From Duganella zoogloeoides (lineage in GTDB: Bacteria; Pseudomonadota; Gammaproteobacteria; Burkholderiales; Burkholderiaceae_D): DNA of 64,000 nucleotides. This document shows positions 8,996-17,539 of this stretch, in pieces. Position numbers and translations under genes: made by a program. The notes beneath the pieces were generated by a model. It searched no databases and was not told the origin of the DNA. It worked only from the letters and a program-made list of their open reading frames with translations. Every line of letters begins with the position of its first letter. The first letter of the stretch is position 1. The stretch covers positions 3,410,001-3,474,000 of the forward strand of contig NZ_CP140152.1 in assembly GCF_034479515.1 (NCBI RefSeq). The letters are read 5' to 3'.

Positions 8996-10282
8996 ATGAG
9001 TTTCGATATCGCATTGTCTGGCATCCAGGCCATCAACGAGGCCCTCAACAGCACCAGCCAGAACATCGCCAATGCCGGCACCTATGGCTACAAGGCCCAG
9101 GGCGCGAACTTCTCGTCGCTGGTGTCCGGCGAACTGCAGACCGGTGTCACCATCGGTTCGGTCACCCAGAACATCAGCAAACCGGGCGGCGTGCTGAGCA
9201 CTGGCCGCTCGCTGGACGCGGCCATCAACGGCGGCGGCTTCTTCATCGCCAAGGCAGCCAATTCCGACGTGCCGCAGTACTCGCGCGTGGGCATTTTCGA
9301 AACGTCCAAGGATGGCTACCTGGTCGATACCCAGGGCAACCGCGTGCAAGGCTACCCGATCAATCCCCTGACGTCGGCGATGGGCGCCGTGGGCGACTTG
9401 CCGATCCAGACCGGCGCGATCCCGGCCGTGGCCTCGGGCAAGATGACGTATGTCGGCAATATGTCGGCCGACTGGACCACCCCGGCCGCCTGGGGCACGG
9501 TGCCGGTCACGGGTACAGTCGCGATCACGCCACAGAACCCGCCTGACCCGAGCACCTTCAACATGTCGAAAGCGACGGTCATCTACGATACCCTGGGCGG
9601 CAAGCACACGCTGACCCAGTACTTCGCCCGCGACGCGGCATCGCCGAACACGGTCAACGTCCGCTACCTGCTCGACGGCGCCGAGTTGCCAGACAAAACG
9701 CCGACCGTCCTGAAATTCGACACAGCTACCGGCTCCCTCAATGACGTCAACGGCCAGCCCGCCGACCCCGTCACCGGCGCCATCGCCAGCACGACCACGA
9801 TCGACCTGACCGGCATCACGCTGGCCAACGGCGCCAACCTGACCAAGCTGACCATCGATTACGACGGCAGCACCGGCAACTCCGGCGAAGCGACCACGTC
9901 CGCCAACAATGCCGAAGGCTATGCCTCGGGCACCTATACCAGCCTGGCGCTGGGTAACGACGGTTCGCTGATCGCCACCTACTCCAACGGCCAGAAACAG
10001 ACCGTGGGCAAACTGGCGCTGGCCACCTTCGTCAACGAAGGCGCGCTGACCACGATCAGCGGCACCAGCTGGACCGAGTCGCTGGAATCGGGCCGTCCGC
10101 TGGTCAACGCACCGGGCACCGGCACGGGCGGCACCATCACCAGCTCGTCGCTGGAACAGTCGAACGTCGACATCACGTCCGAACTGGTGGGCCTGATGAC
10201 GTCGCAACGCAACTACCAGGCCAACTCGAAAGTCATCCAGACCGAGAGCACGATGATGCAATCGCTGATGCAGGCGATCTAA
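8996..10282 (+). CDS. flgE: Flagellar hook protein FlgE
   Basis: FlgE forms the flexible hook. The 428-residue protein has the N-terminal flagellar rod/hook motif (SGIQAINEALNSTSQNIANA with TYGYKAQGANF), and the central FlgF/G/E signature STGRSLDAAINGGGFFIA. Its C-terminal helix motif reads LEQSNVDITSELVGLMTSQR followed by NYQANSKVIQT. The central region is Thr/Gly/Ala-rich, typical of the surface-exposed D1-D2 domains. A good ribosome site (aaagga) precedes the ATG. The length is close to other betaproteobacterial FlgE proteins. Confidence 0.95.
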   Translation: MSFDIALSGIQAINEALNSTSQNIANAGTYGYKAQGANFSSLVSGELQTGVTIGSVTQNISKPGGVLSTGRSLDAAINGGGFFIAKAANSDVPQYSRVGIFETSKDGYLVDTQGNRVQGYPINPLTSAMGAVGDLPIQTGAIPAVASGKMTYVGNMSADWTTPAAWGTVPVTGTVAITPQNPPDPSTFNMSKATVIYDTLGGKHTLTQYFARDAASPNTVNVRYLLDGAELPDKTPTVLKFDTATGSLNDVNGQPADPVTGAIASTTTIDLTGITLANGANLTKLTIDYDGSTGNSGEATTSANNAEGYASGTYTSLALGNDGSLIATYSNGQKQTVGKLALATFVNEGALTTISGTSWTESLESGRPLVNAPGTGTGGTITSSSLEQSNVDITSELVGLMTSQRNYQANSKVIQTESTMMQSLMQAI

Positions 10283-10290
10283 GGTAACGC

Positions 10291-11016
10291 ATGGATTCGT
10301 TGATCTTCACCGCCATGAGCGGGGCCGAGCGGGCCCTGCGCGGCCAGCAGGTACGCGCCAACAACCTGGCCAATGCCGATACCGTGGGCTTCCGGGCCGA
10401 CATGGAAATGTCCACCTCGCAGTCCGTGCAGGGTTACGGCTACGACGACCGCCACATGGCGCAGTTGCAGGCCAACTCGGTCAATACCCGGCAGGGCACG
10501 CTCAAGGCCACCGGCCGCGAGCTCGACGTGGCGATCTCGGGCGCCGGTTTCCTGACGGTCGAGGGACCGACCGGCGAAGCCTATACCCGCGCCGGCGCCA
10601 TGGTGCTCGATGAAACCGGCACCCTGCGCATCAACGGTAACGTAGTGCTGGGCGAAGGCGGCCCCATCACGCTGCCCGAGTACAGCAAGATCGACATCGG
10701 CACCGATGGCACCATTTCGATCCAGAACCCGGGCACCACCACCATGCAAACCGTGGACAAGCTGCGCCTGGTGAAGGCCGAAGGCTCGGAGCTGACCAAG
10801 AACGAGTCCGGCCTGCTGATCGCGCGCGACGGCGTGCCGCTGGCGACCGATCCGACCGTGGTATTGCAATCCGGTCACCTGGAAGGCAGCAACGTCTCGG
10901 CGGTGGAAGAAATGGTCGCCACCATGAGCCTGAACCGCACCTTCGAAGTCCAGATGAAGTTGTTCAAGTCCACCGACACCATGGCCGAAACCGGCAATCG
11001 CCTGATCAGCGGCTAA
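10291..11016 (+). CDS. flgF: Flagellar distal rod protein FlgF
   Basis: FlgF is one of the rod proteins between the proximal rod and FlgG. The 241-residue product begins DSLIFTAMSGAERALRGQQV with RANNLANADTVGFRADM. It has the central motif KATGRELDVAISGAGFLTVE and ends with LEGSNVSAVEEMVATMSLNR, the shared rod/hook C-terminal motif. It lies 8 bp after flgE and 29 bp before flgG. FlgF and FlgG are close paralogues; order and length (241 against 263) separate them. Confidence 0.94.
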   Translation: MDSLIFTAMSGAERALRGQQVRANNLANADTVGFRADMEMSTSQSVQGYGYDDRHMAQLQANSVNTRQGTLKATGRELDVAISGAGFLTVEGPTGEAYTRAGAMVLDETGTLRINGNVVLGEGGPITLPEYSKIDIGTDGTISIQNPGTTTMQTVDKLRLVKAEGSELTKNESGLLIARDGVPLATDPTVVLQSGHLEGSNVSAVEEMVATMSLNRTFEVQMKLFKSTDTMAETGNRLISG

Positions 11017-11045
11017 GCTGATCCCAACAGTATTTAGGAGAAACC

Positions 11046-11837
11046 ATGAATCCAGCAATGTGGATCAGCAAGACCGGCGTGCAAGCGCAGGACCAGAAAC
11101 TGCAAACCATCGCCAACAACCTGGCCAACGCCAACACCATCGGTTTCAAGCGCGATCGCGTGGTGTTCGAAGACCTGTTTTACACGGTCGGCCAGCAGCC
11201 GGGCGCGCAAGTGGCCGACAATAACACCCTGGCGCCATCGGGCGTTCAGCTCGGTAACGGCGTACACATGGTCGGCACCCAGAAAGTATTTACCAGCGGC
11301 AGCCTGCAAACCACCGGCCGCGAGCTCGACGTGGCCGTCAATGGCAACGGCTTCCTGGCCGTGCGCCAGCCCAGCGGCGAAACCGCGTACACCCGTGCCG
11401 GCCAGTTGCAGATCGACGCCAACGGCATCCTGGTCAACGCCCACGGCCTGCCGTTGATTCCGCAAATTACCGTGCCGGACAACGCCACCGCGATCACCAT
11501 CGGTGAAAACGGCACCGTCTCGGCCACGATCGCCGGCACCGCCACCCCGAGCCAGCTCGGCCAACTGACGCTGACCAGCTTCATCAACCCCACCGGCCTG
11601 ATGGCCCTGGGCGAAAACCTGTACGCGGAAACCGCATCGAGCGGCACCCCGACCGAAGGTGCGCCCGGTACGGCGCAGTGGGGCAAGATCAAGCAAGGCA
11701 CGCTGGAAGGCTCGAACGTGCAGGTCGTGGAAGAAATGGTGGACATGATCGCCGCCCAGCGCACCTACGAAATGAACACCAAGGTGCTGTCGGCCGCCGA
11801 CAATATGTTGCAATACCTGGCTTCGGCAGCACGCTGA
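11046..11837 (+). CDS. flgG: Flagellar distal rod protein FlgG
   Basis: FlgG builds the distal rod that passes through the P and L rings. The 263-residue protein starts MNPAMWISKTGVQAQDQKLQ with TIANNLANANTIGFKRDR, the FlgG form of the rod motif. It contains TTGRELDVAVNGNGFLAV and ends with LEGSNVQVVEEMVDMIAAQR then TYEMNTKVL. The stop codon overlaps the start of flgH (TGATG), so the two are translationally coupled. Confidence 0.96.
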   Translation: MNPAMWISKTGVQAQDQKLQTIANNLANANTIGFKRDRVVFEDLFYTVGQQPGAQVADNNTLAPSGVQLGNGVHMVGTQKVFTSGSLQTTGRELDVAVNGNGFLAVRQPSGETAYTRAGQLQIDANGILVNAHGLPLIPQITVPDNATAITIGENGTVSATIAGTATPSQLGQLTLTSFINPTGLMALGENLYAETASSGTPTEGAPGTAQWGKIKQGTLEGSNVQVVEEMVDMIAAQRTYEMNTKVLSAADNMLQYLASAAR

Positions 11838-12499
11838 TGAAAGCCGCACTGCCCTTGCTGGTCCTGGCCGCCTTGACCGGTTGCGCCAGCCTGGAACCGC
11901 CGGCGGTCCGCCCCGGTCCGATGGACGAACCGCCGCCGCTGGTGCGTTCGACCATGCCGCGCGTGTCCGGCGGCGGCGTCTACAGCCCCGACATGGGCAT
12001 GTCGCTGACCTCCGACAGCCGCGCCTTCCGCGTCGGCGACGTGGTGACCGTGATGTTGCAGGAAACCACGCAAGCGAGCAAACGGGCAGGCACCAGTTAT
12101 TCCAAGGAATCGTCGAACAATGTGGCGGCCCCGAGCTTGCTGGGCAAGGTGTTCCCGAAAGCCAGCATCGGCGTCGGCGCCGACAATTCGTTTACCGGCG
12201 ACGCCACCAGCACCCAGCAGAACGCCTTGACCGGGGCGATTACCGTGGTCGTGCAGGAAGTATTGCCGACCGGCTTGCTGCGCGTATCGGGCGAAAAAGT
12301 GTTGACCCTGAACCAGGGCGAAGAATTCGTGCGCCTGCGTGGCTACTTGCGCGCGGCCGACATCGACGCCGACAACCAGGTCTCGTCGCTGCGCATCGCC
12401 AACGCCCGCATCGCCTATTCAGCCCAGGGCACGCTGGCCGATACGCAATCGGCGGGATGGTTATCGCGCTTTTTCAACGGCCCGTACATGCCTTTCTGA
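11837..12499 (+). CDS. flgH: Flagellar L-ring lipoprotein FlgH
   Basis: FlgH forms the L ring in the outer membrane. The start at 11837 (overlapping the flgG stop) gives a 220-residue lipoprotein with signal [20 protein letters not shown], where LTGC is the lipobox. Conserved FlgH segments follow: [59 protein letters not shown] and [20 protein letters not shown] at the C terminus. Longer upstream readings in the same frame lie inside flgG and would lose the signal peptide. Confidence 0.95.
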   Translation: MKAALPLLVLAALTGCASLEPPAVRPGPMDEPPPLVRSTMPRVSGGGVYSPDMGMSLTSDSRAFRVGDVVTVMLQETTQASKRAGTSYSKESSNNVAAPSLLGKVFPKASIGVGADNSFTGDATSTQQNALTGAITVVVQEVLPTGLLRVSGEKVLTLNQGEEFVRLRGYLRAADIDADNQVSSLRIANARIAYSAQGTLADTQSAGWLSRFFNGPYMPF

Positions 12500-12512
12500 G
12501 GCTGAGAACATC

Positions 12513-13631
12513 ATGAACTTCCGCACGCTGTCCCGCTTCATCGCCCTGCCCCTGGCCCTGTGCCTGACTTTTGCCACCCTGCCCGCACAGGCGGCGCAGG
12601 TGCTGCGCAACCTGGTCTCGGTCGAAGGCATCCGCGACAACCCGCTGGTGGGCTACGGCCTGGTGGTGGGCCTGAACGGCAGCGGCGACTCGACCCAGGT
12701 CAAGTTCGCCAGCCAGTCGGTGATCAATATGCTCAAGCAGTTCGGCGTCAAGGTGCCGGACGGAACCGATGCCAAATCAAAAAACGTCGCCACCGTGATG
12801 GTCTCGGCGGTGCTGCCGCCCGGTTACCGCAAGGGCCAGGCGATCGACGTGGTGGTCAGTTCGCTGGGTGACGCGAAAAGTTTGCGCGGCGGCGCCCTGC
12901 TGCTGACGCCTTTGCGCGCGGCCGACAACGAAGTGTATGCGCTGGCCCAGGGCAACGTCGTGGTTGGCGGCTTCTCGGCGCAGGGCAAGAGCGGTTCGTC
13001 GGTGACGGTAAATACGCCGACCTCGGGCCGGATTCCCAACGGCGCCGCCATCGAGCGCGCGATCCCGACCGATTTCGCCAGCACCCCGAGCGTGCGCCTG
13101 TCGCTGCGCCATCCGCACTTCCAGACCGCCATCAATATCGTCGATTCGATCAACAAGCGCTTCGGCGACATTGCCACCGCCAGCGACGCCACCTCGGTCG
13201 AGGTGCAGGCGCCGTCGAACCCCACCCAGCGCATCGCCTTCATGGCCAAGCTCGAAGGGTTGTCGATCGACGTGGGCAAGGAATCGCCAAAAGTGGTGTT
13301 CAACTCGCGCACCGGCACCGTCGTGATTGCCGAAGGCCTGCGTGTGCGGGCAGCCGCCGTCACCCACGGTTCGCTGAAAGTCGTGATCTCGGAAAGCACC
13401 AAGGTCAGCCAGCCGAACGCGCTGGCCGGCGGCAACACGGTGGCCACGCCGCAGTCGCAGGTGAGTGCGGAACAGGGCGCACGCCAGATGTTCAACTGGC
13501 CGGCCGGCGCCAAGCTGCAAGCGATCATCGACGTGGTCAACAGCCTGGGCGCCACGCCCGACGATATCATGGCGATCCTGCAAGCATTGGACCAGGCCGG
13601 CGCCATCGAAGGCGAACTGGTCGTCATCTAA
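12513..13631 (+). CDS. flgI: Flagellar P-ring protein FlgI
   Basis: FlgI is the periplasmic P-ring protein that, with FlgH, forms the bushing around the rod. The ATG at 12513 gives 372 residues, with a Sec signal peptide ([20 protein letters not shown], cleavage near AQAA). The highly conserved mature start is VRDNPL-like ([20 protein letters not shown]). Other family blocks are [38 protein letters not shown] and the C-terminal [20 protein letters not shown]. It lies 13 bp after flgH and is chaperoned by FlgA. Confidence 0.96.
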   Translation: MNFRTLSRFIALPLALCLTFATLPAQAAQVLRNLVSVEGIRDNPLVGYGLVVGLNGSGDSTQVKFASQSVINMLKQFGVKVPDGTDAKSKNVATVMVSAVLPPGYRKGQAIDVVVSSLGDAKSLRGGALLLTPLRAADNEVYALAQGNVVVGGFSAQGKSGSSVTVNTPTSGRIPNGAAIERAIPTDFASTPSVRLSLRHPHFQTAINIVDSINKRFGDIATASDATSVEVQAPSNPTQRIAFMAKLEGLSIDVGKESPKVVFNSRTGTVVIAEGLRVRAAAVTHGSLKVVISESTKVSQPNALAGGNTVATPQSQVSAEQGARQMFNWPAGAKLQAIIDVVNSLGATPDDIMAILQALDQAGAIEGELVVI

Positions 13632-13638
13632 GGACATC

Positions 13639-14109
13639 ATGAGTTTTCCTCCCCCCTTCGATCCGTCGCGCCTGATTCCGGGCATCCCCGGCAAGTTGCC
13701 GGACGTGGTGGTGGCGCCCGCTGTCAGCCAGCCCGGGCAGCCCGCCGACACCGTCGATCCGGCGTATCGCGCCAAGGCCACCGAGGCGGCGGTCAAGTTC
13801 GAGAGTTTTTTCATCGGCCACATGCTGCACCAGATGCGCTCCGGCGTGCGCGTGCTGGCCGACGAGGACAGCGCCATGAACAACAAGGTCAACCAGGACA
13901 TGCTGGACATGGCCGACAACCTGGTGGCCGACCAGATCGCCGGGCGCCGCGCCTTCGGCGTGGCCGACGCCATCCTGCGCCAGTTGTTGCCGCAGCCGTC
14001 AGCCCCGGTACCGGCATCGGCCGGGGGCGCGGAGAAAGCCGTGCCCGCCAACGACAGAATAATTTCCGAAGCGCAAAATTCTTCGCCAGCGCTTAATCTT
14101 TCCCGCTAA
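13639..14109 (+). CDS. flgJ: Flagellar rod-cap protein FlgJ, rod-binding domain only
   Basis: Classical FlgJ has an N-terminal rod-capping domain and a C-terminal muramidase, about 300-340 aa in all. This 156-residue protein has only the first: KATEAAVKFESFFIGHMLHQ, MRSGVRVL, and NNKVNQDMLDMADNLVADQI with AGRRAFGVADAILRQL. A Pro/Ala-rich tail follows and then the stop. The missing hydrolase is found as a separate gene at 5732-6496. The start at 13639 is 7 bp after flgI. It is complete, not a frameshift remnant: after the stop there is no muramidase sequence before flgK. Confidence 0.9.
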   Translation: MSFPPPFDPSRLIPGIPGKLPDVVVAPAVSQPGQPADTVDPAYRAKATEAAVKFESFFIGHMLHQMRSGVRVLADEDSAMNNKVNQDMLDMADNLVADQIAGRRAFGVADAILRQLLPQPSAPVPASAGGAEKAVPANDRIISEAQNSSPALNLSR

Positions 14110-14198
14110 GCCGTCGCCTTCTACAAGTAACGGACCGGCATCACTCGCGCAATGCAAGCTGCGGTCCTTCGCGTTCACCAGGAAAGACCCTTGCAAAC

Positions 14199-15572
14199 AT
14201 GAGCATAACGTACAACGCATTGTCGGGCGCCCTGGCGGCCCAGGCCGCCATCGCCACGGTCAGCCAGAATCTGGCCAACTCGCAAACCAAGGGTTACACG
14301 CGCCAGGGCGTGCTGCTGCAATCGAATGTCGCCGATTTCAGCCGTAATTCGCCGGGCAATGGCGTGACGGTCGGCGCGTTGCTGCGTTTTTCCGATTCCT
14401 ACAAGTCGCAACAGATGTGGCGCTCCAACTCGGAGCTGGGCCAGCGCGCCCAAACCCAGCCTTACCTGACGCAGCTCGAAAAAGTCATGAACGATCCGAC
14501 GTCGAGCATCAGCTATGGCTTCGATAATTTCTTCAAGGCGCTCAACGCGGCGGCCGTCGATCCCACCTCGACGCCGCTGCGCCAGCAGGTGATCAGCTCG
14601 GGTGATGCGCTGTCCAAGCAGATCAACAGCATTTACAACCTGGCTGCCAACCAGAAGCTGTCGACGCAACAGCAAAGCAGTGCTATCTTGCCCTCACTCA
14701 ACGATTCACTGGCCAGTATCGCCGCGCTCAACTCCAAGATCCAGCAAGTGGGCGCCAACGGCACCAACACCTCGGCCTTGATCGACCAGCGCGAGTTGCT
14801 GATCGACGAAGTGTCGTCCCAGGTAGGCGTGGAAGTCGTGTACGATCCGGACGGCAGTGCCAGCGTGTCGCTCAAGAGTGGCCAGCCACTGGTCGCGGCC
14901 GACGTCGCAGCCAACCTCAGCTACAGCAGCGCGGGCGGCGAACAAACCCTCAATCTCAGCTTTGCCGGCACCAGGTTCGTGCTCGACGACAGCAAGATCG
15001 GCGGCAAACTGGGCGGCCTGGCCAACTTCCGTACCAACACCCTGGCGCCGCTGCAACAATCGATTTCCGACATTGCCCAGCAGTTCAGCAGCATGTTCAA
15101 TACCCAGCTCGAAAGCGGCGACAAGACCGATGGCGCCCCTGGCATCGCCATGTTCGCGTTCGACCCGACCAGCACCACCGGCCTGTTGAAGGTCAGCGAA
15201 GGTTTTACCACCGCCGACCTGGCTTTCGCCGAACGCGGCCAGCCTGCAGGCGACAACAGCAATTTGCAGGCGCTGATCGCCATTCGCGGCAAACCGATCA
15301 CGGTAGCCTCGGTGGGTACGGTACTGCTTGGCGACGCCGACACCCAGCTGGTCGGCAAGCTTGCCATCGAAAGCCAGCAAAACCAGGCCCAGCTCAAGAC
15401 TGCCACCACGGTCCGTCAACAGGCCGAAGATGACTGGAAATCGACCAGCGCAGTCAACGTGGACGAGGAAGGCATCAGCCTGATCGAGTTCCAGAACATG
15501 TACCAGGCGAATATGAAGGTGATTTCCGTCGCGAACAACCTGTTCGACGCCACCTTGCAAATGTTTAACTAA
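14199..15572 (+). CDS. flgK: Hook-filament junction protein FlgK (HAP1)
   Basis: FlgK is the first hook-filament junction protein. The 457-residue product opens with the rod/hook-type motif (TYNALSGALAAQAAIATVSQ, NLANSQTKGYTRQGVLLQ). The C-terminal helix carries the FlgK form EEGISLIEFQNMYQANMKVI. The central part is variable (TSALIDQRELLIDEVSSQVG is typical of FlgK). The gap after flgJ is 89 bp and contains a weak ggaccg/cggtcc inverted repeat (14132-14167), so flgKL may have its own promoter. I could not place a convincing sigma-28 box there. Confidence 0.93.
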   Translation: MSITYNALSGALAAQAAIATVSQNLANSQTKGYTRQGVLLQSNVADFSRNSPGNGVTVGALLRFSDSYKSQQMWRSNSELGQRAQTQPYLTQLEKVMNDPTSSISYGFDNFFKALNAAAVDPTSTPLRQQVISSGDALSKQINSIYNLAANQKLSTQQQSSAILPSLNDSLASIAALNSKIQQVGANGTNTSALIDQRELLIDEVSSQVGVEVVYDPDGSASVSLKSGQPLVAADVAANLSYSSAGGEQTLNLSFAGTRFVLDDSKIGGKLGGLANFRTNTLAPLQQSISDIAQQFSSMFNTQLESGDKTDGAPGIAMFAFDPTSTTGLLKVSEGFTTADLAFAERGQPAGDNSNLQALIAIRGKPITVASVGTVLLGDADTQLVGKLAIESQQNQAQLKTATTVRQQAEDDWKSTSAVNVDEEGISLIEFQNMYQANMKVISVANNLFDATLQMFN

Positions 15573-15586
15573 TTAGGGGAAGCGCG

Positions 15587-16483
15587 ATGCGTATCGCCAG
15601 TAGCCAATACCAATCCACCATGTTGCGCGGCCTCGGTGAAAACCAGACCTGGCTCAGCAAGATCAATGAGCAAATGGCGACCGGCAACCGCATCCTGGTC
15701 CCCTCCGATGATCCGGTCGGCAACGTCCAGATCTCGCGCCTGACGCGCGAGCAGGCCCTGGTCACGCAGTACCGCTCCAATATCGCCTCGGTGCAGATCC
15801 GCATGTCGAGCAACGAATCCTACCTCTCGAGCATGACGCGCGACATCACCGACGTCAGCGACCTGCTGGTGTGGGCGGCCGACGGCAGCAACGTGCCGTC
15901 CGACCTCAATGCCATGGTGACGAGCCTGACCTCGCTGCGCGACAGCCTGGTCAACACCGCCAACCAGCGCGACGCCGAAGGCCGCTACGTGTTCTCCGGC
16001 ACTGCGGTGGACCAGGCGCCGATCGCCGTGGTGGCAGGCAGCTATGTGTATCAAGGCAACGAAAAGAATCAATCGACGGTGGTGGGCAACGGCGTTACCC
16101 AGACCACCAACGTCAACCTCAAGGGCATGGAAGACATGCTCGACAAGCTGACCGCGGCGATCACCGCCCTGTCCGATCCCGCCGTGCAGCCGAATTCCCC
16201 TGCGCTGCGAGCCATCGTTGGCGACGCCATGGCCAGCACCTCGGCCGGGCTCAGCCTGGTGTCAGGCAAGATCGCGCAACTTGGCGGCGCCCAGAACATC
16301 CTGCAAACGCTCGATGACAACCATGCCAATGTCAGCCTGTCGAATGCGATCGCCATCGGCGACCTGAGCAAGCTCGACTACGCTGTCGCCGCCACCGAAC
16401 TGGCCGGCTACAGCCTGGCGGTGGAAGCGTCGTACAAGGCCTATTCCAAGGTCAGCGGCATGTCCCTGTTCAGCCTCATCTAA
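15587..16483 (+). CDS. flgL: Hook-filament junction protein FlgL (HAP3)
   Basis: FlgL is the junction protein next to the flagellin filament. The 298-residue sequence begins MRIASSQYQSTMLRGLGENQ and contains the flagellin-like N-terminal motif (INEQMATGNRILVPSDDPVG). The C-terminal region NVSLSNAIAIGDLSKLDYAV is the flagellin-type D0 helix. A good ribosome site (agggga) precedes the ATG. Length is normal for FlgL, and it follows flgK by 14 bp. Confidence 0.92.
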   Translation: MRIASSQYQSTMLRGLGENQTWLSKINEQMATGNRILVPSDDPVGNVQISRLTREQALVTQYRSNIASVQIRMSSNESYLSSMTRDITDVSDLLVWAADGSNVPSDLNAMVTSLTSLRDSLVNTANQRDAEGRYVFSGTAVDQAPIAVVAGSYVYQGNEKNQSTVVGNGVTQTTNVNLKGMEDMLDKLTAAITALSDPAVQPNSPALRAIVGDAMASTSAGLSLVSGKIAQLGGAQNILQTLDDNHANVSLSNAIAIGDLSKLDYAVAATELAGYSLAVEASYKAYSKVSGMSLFSLI

Positions 16484-16501
16484 GCGCCGAGCGTCCATAT
16501 C

Positions 16502-17539
16502 ATGCAAATTCCGTCACCATCGTCCCCTTCCGTGATTGTCACCGGCAATGGTGGCAATACCAGCGCGGTGGATGGCACCGCCCTAGGCCAGCACGGCCAG
16601 AACGCGGTCACCGCCACGCCGGTCACACCTCCCGCCAGTACGGCAGCGCCGCTGCGGCGCGGCCTCAACAACTGGGACCAGCCGCTCCAGCGCGATATTT
16701 CCGGCGCCCAGCAGGCGCTCGACTTTCTCGAGCAGAGCGCCGGCCAGCTGCGCAGCCTGAAAGCCGACCTCAGCGCCCGCCTGGCCAATCGCCAGCGCGC
16801 CGACGGCAACCTGGAAAACAGCGTACGCCAGTTCAGCAATACCTGGCGCAGCCGCACGGCCGCCTCGGGCGGCACGCTCGACGCCCAGCTCAATTTCAGC
16901 AACGAAAACACCAGGACCCGCTTCACCGTGCGCGGCATGAACGTGGCCAACTTGCGCCAGGGCGGCCGCGAAGTATTGGCGCTGTCGCTGGGCGGCCAGA
17001 ACCTGAGCTCGGTTGTGCTGGAGCCTGGCATGTCCGACCAGCAAATTGCCCAGCGCTTCGACGATGCGCTGGCGCCGGCTGGCGTGCGCGTCAAGCTCAA
17101 CGATGACGGCCAGCTTGAATTTTCCGCGCCGGAGAACCAGTTCGCGGGCATCCGCGACAGCCTGGCCGTGCAGGGCAATGGCCAGCGCTTCCCCGCCGGC
17201 CAGCTCAATCGCCTGCGGGCCGAGCCGGAGGCGGCCGCGCTCAATCCCGAGTCCTGGCAAACCTCCGACGCGGAAGGCTTGCGCACGACCTTGCAGCAAG
17301 TGGTGCAAGCGCTGGCCCACGTGGAAAAATCGATCAGCTCGGTACGCTCGGCGCTGGCCGAGGCCAATACGCGGGTACAGAGCACAACGGCCGAGACCTC
17401 CACCGAGGGCATGGAGCAAGTGGCGGACAATTTCGTCGATACCGCCAAGCAGCCCGGCTACCAGTCGATGCTGTCGATCACCTCGGCATTGTCGGGCATT
17501 AGCCGGGAACGCGTGGTATCGCTGCTGCGCCTGCGCTGA
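16502..17539 (+). CDS. Probable lateral-flagellar hook-associated protein (LafW-like)
   Basis: This 345-residue protein follows flgL by 18 bp on the same strand. That is where lafW, a gene for a putative hook-associated protein, sits in lateral (Flag-2) loci. I see no signal peptide and no membrane segment. The N-terminal 55 residues are Ser/Thr/Pro/Ala-rich. The middle is a globular region (RFTVRGMNVANL, then SDQQIAQRFDDALAPAGVRV), and the C terminus is helical (GLRTTLQQVVQALAHVEKSI, ISSVRSALAEANTRVQ), compatible with a coiled-coil axial protein. The function is inferred from position and composition; a FliD relative is the main alternative. Its last 41 bp overlap the end of the convergent GGDEF-EAL gene. 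Confidence 0.55.
   Translation: MQIPSPSSPSVIVTGNGGNTSAVDGTALGQHGQNAVTATPVTPPASTAAPLRRGLNNWDQPLQRDISGAQQALDFLEQSAGQLRSLKADLSARLANRQRADGNLENSVRQFSNTWRSRTAASGGTLDAQLNFSNENTRTRFTVRGMNVANLRQGGREVLALSLGGQNLSSVVLEPGMSDQQIAQRFDDALAPAGVRVKLNDDGQLEFSAPENQFAGIRDSLAVQGNGQRFPAGQLNRLRAEPEAAALNPESWQTSDAEGLRTTLQQVVQALAHVEKSISSVRSALAEANTRVQSTTAETSTEGMEQVADNFVDTAKQPGYQSMLSITSALSGISRERVVSLLRLR

Noticed and set aside
14110..14198. Sigma-28 promoter or terminator between flgJ and flgK
   Set aside because: The ggaccg/cggtcc repeat has a 24-nt loop and no T-run, and I could not find a TAAA-N15-GCCGATAA match.
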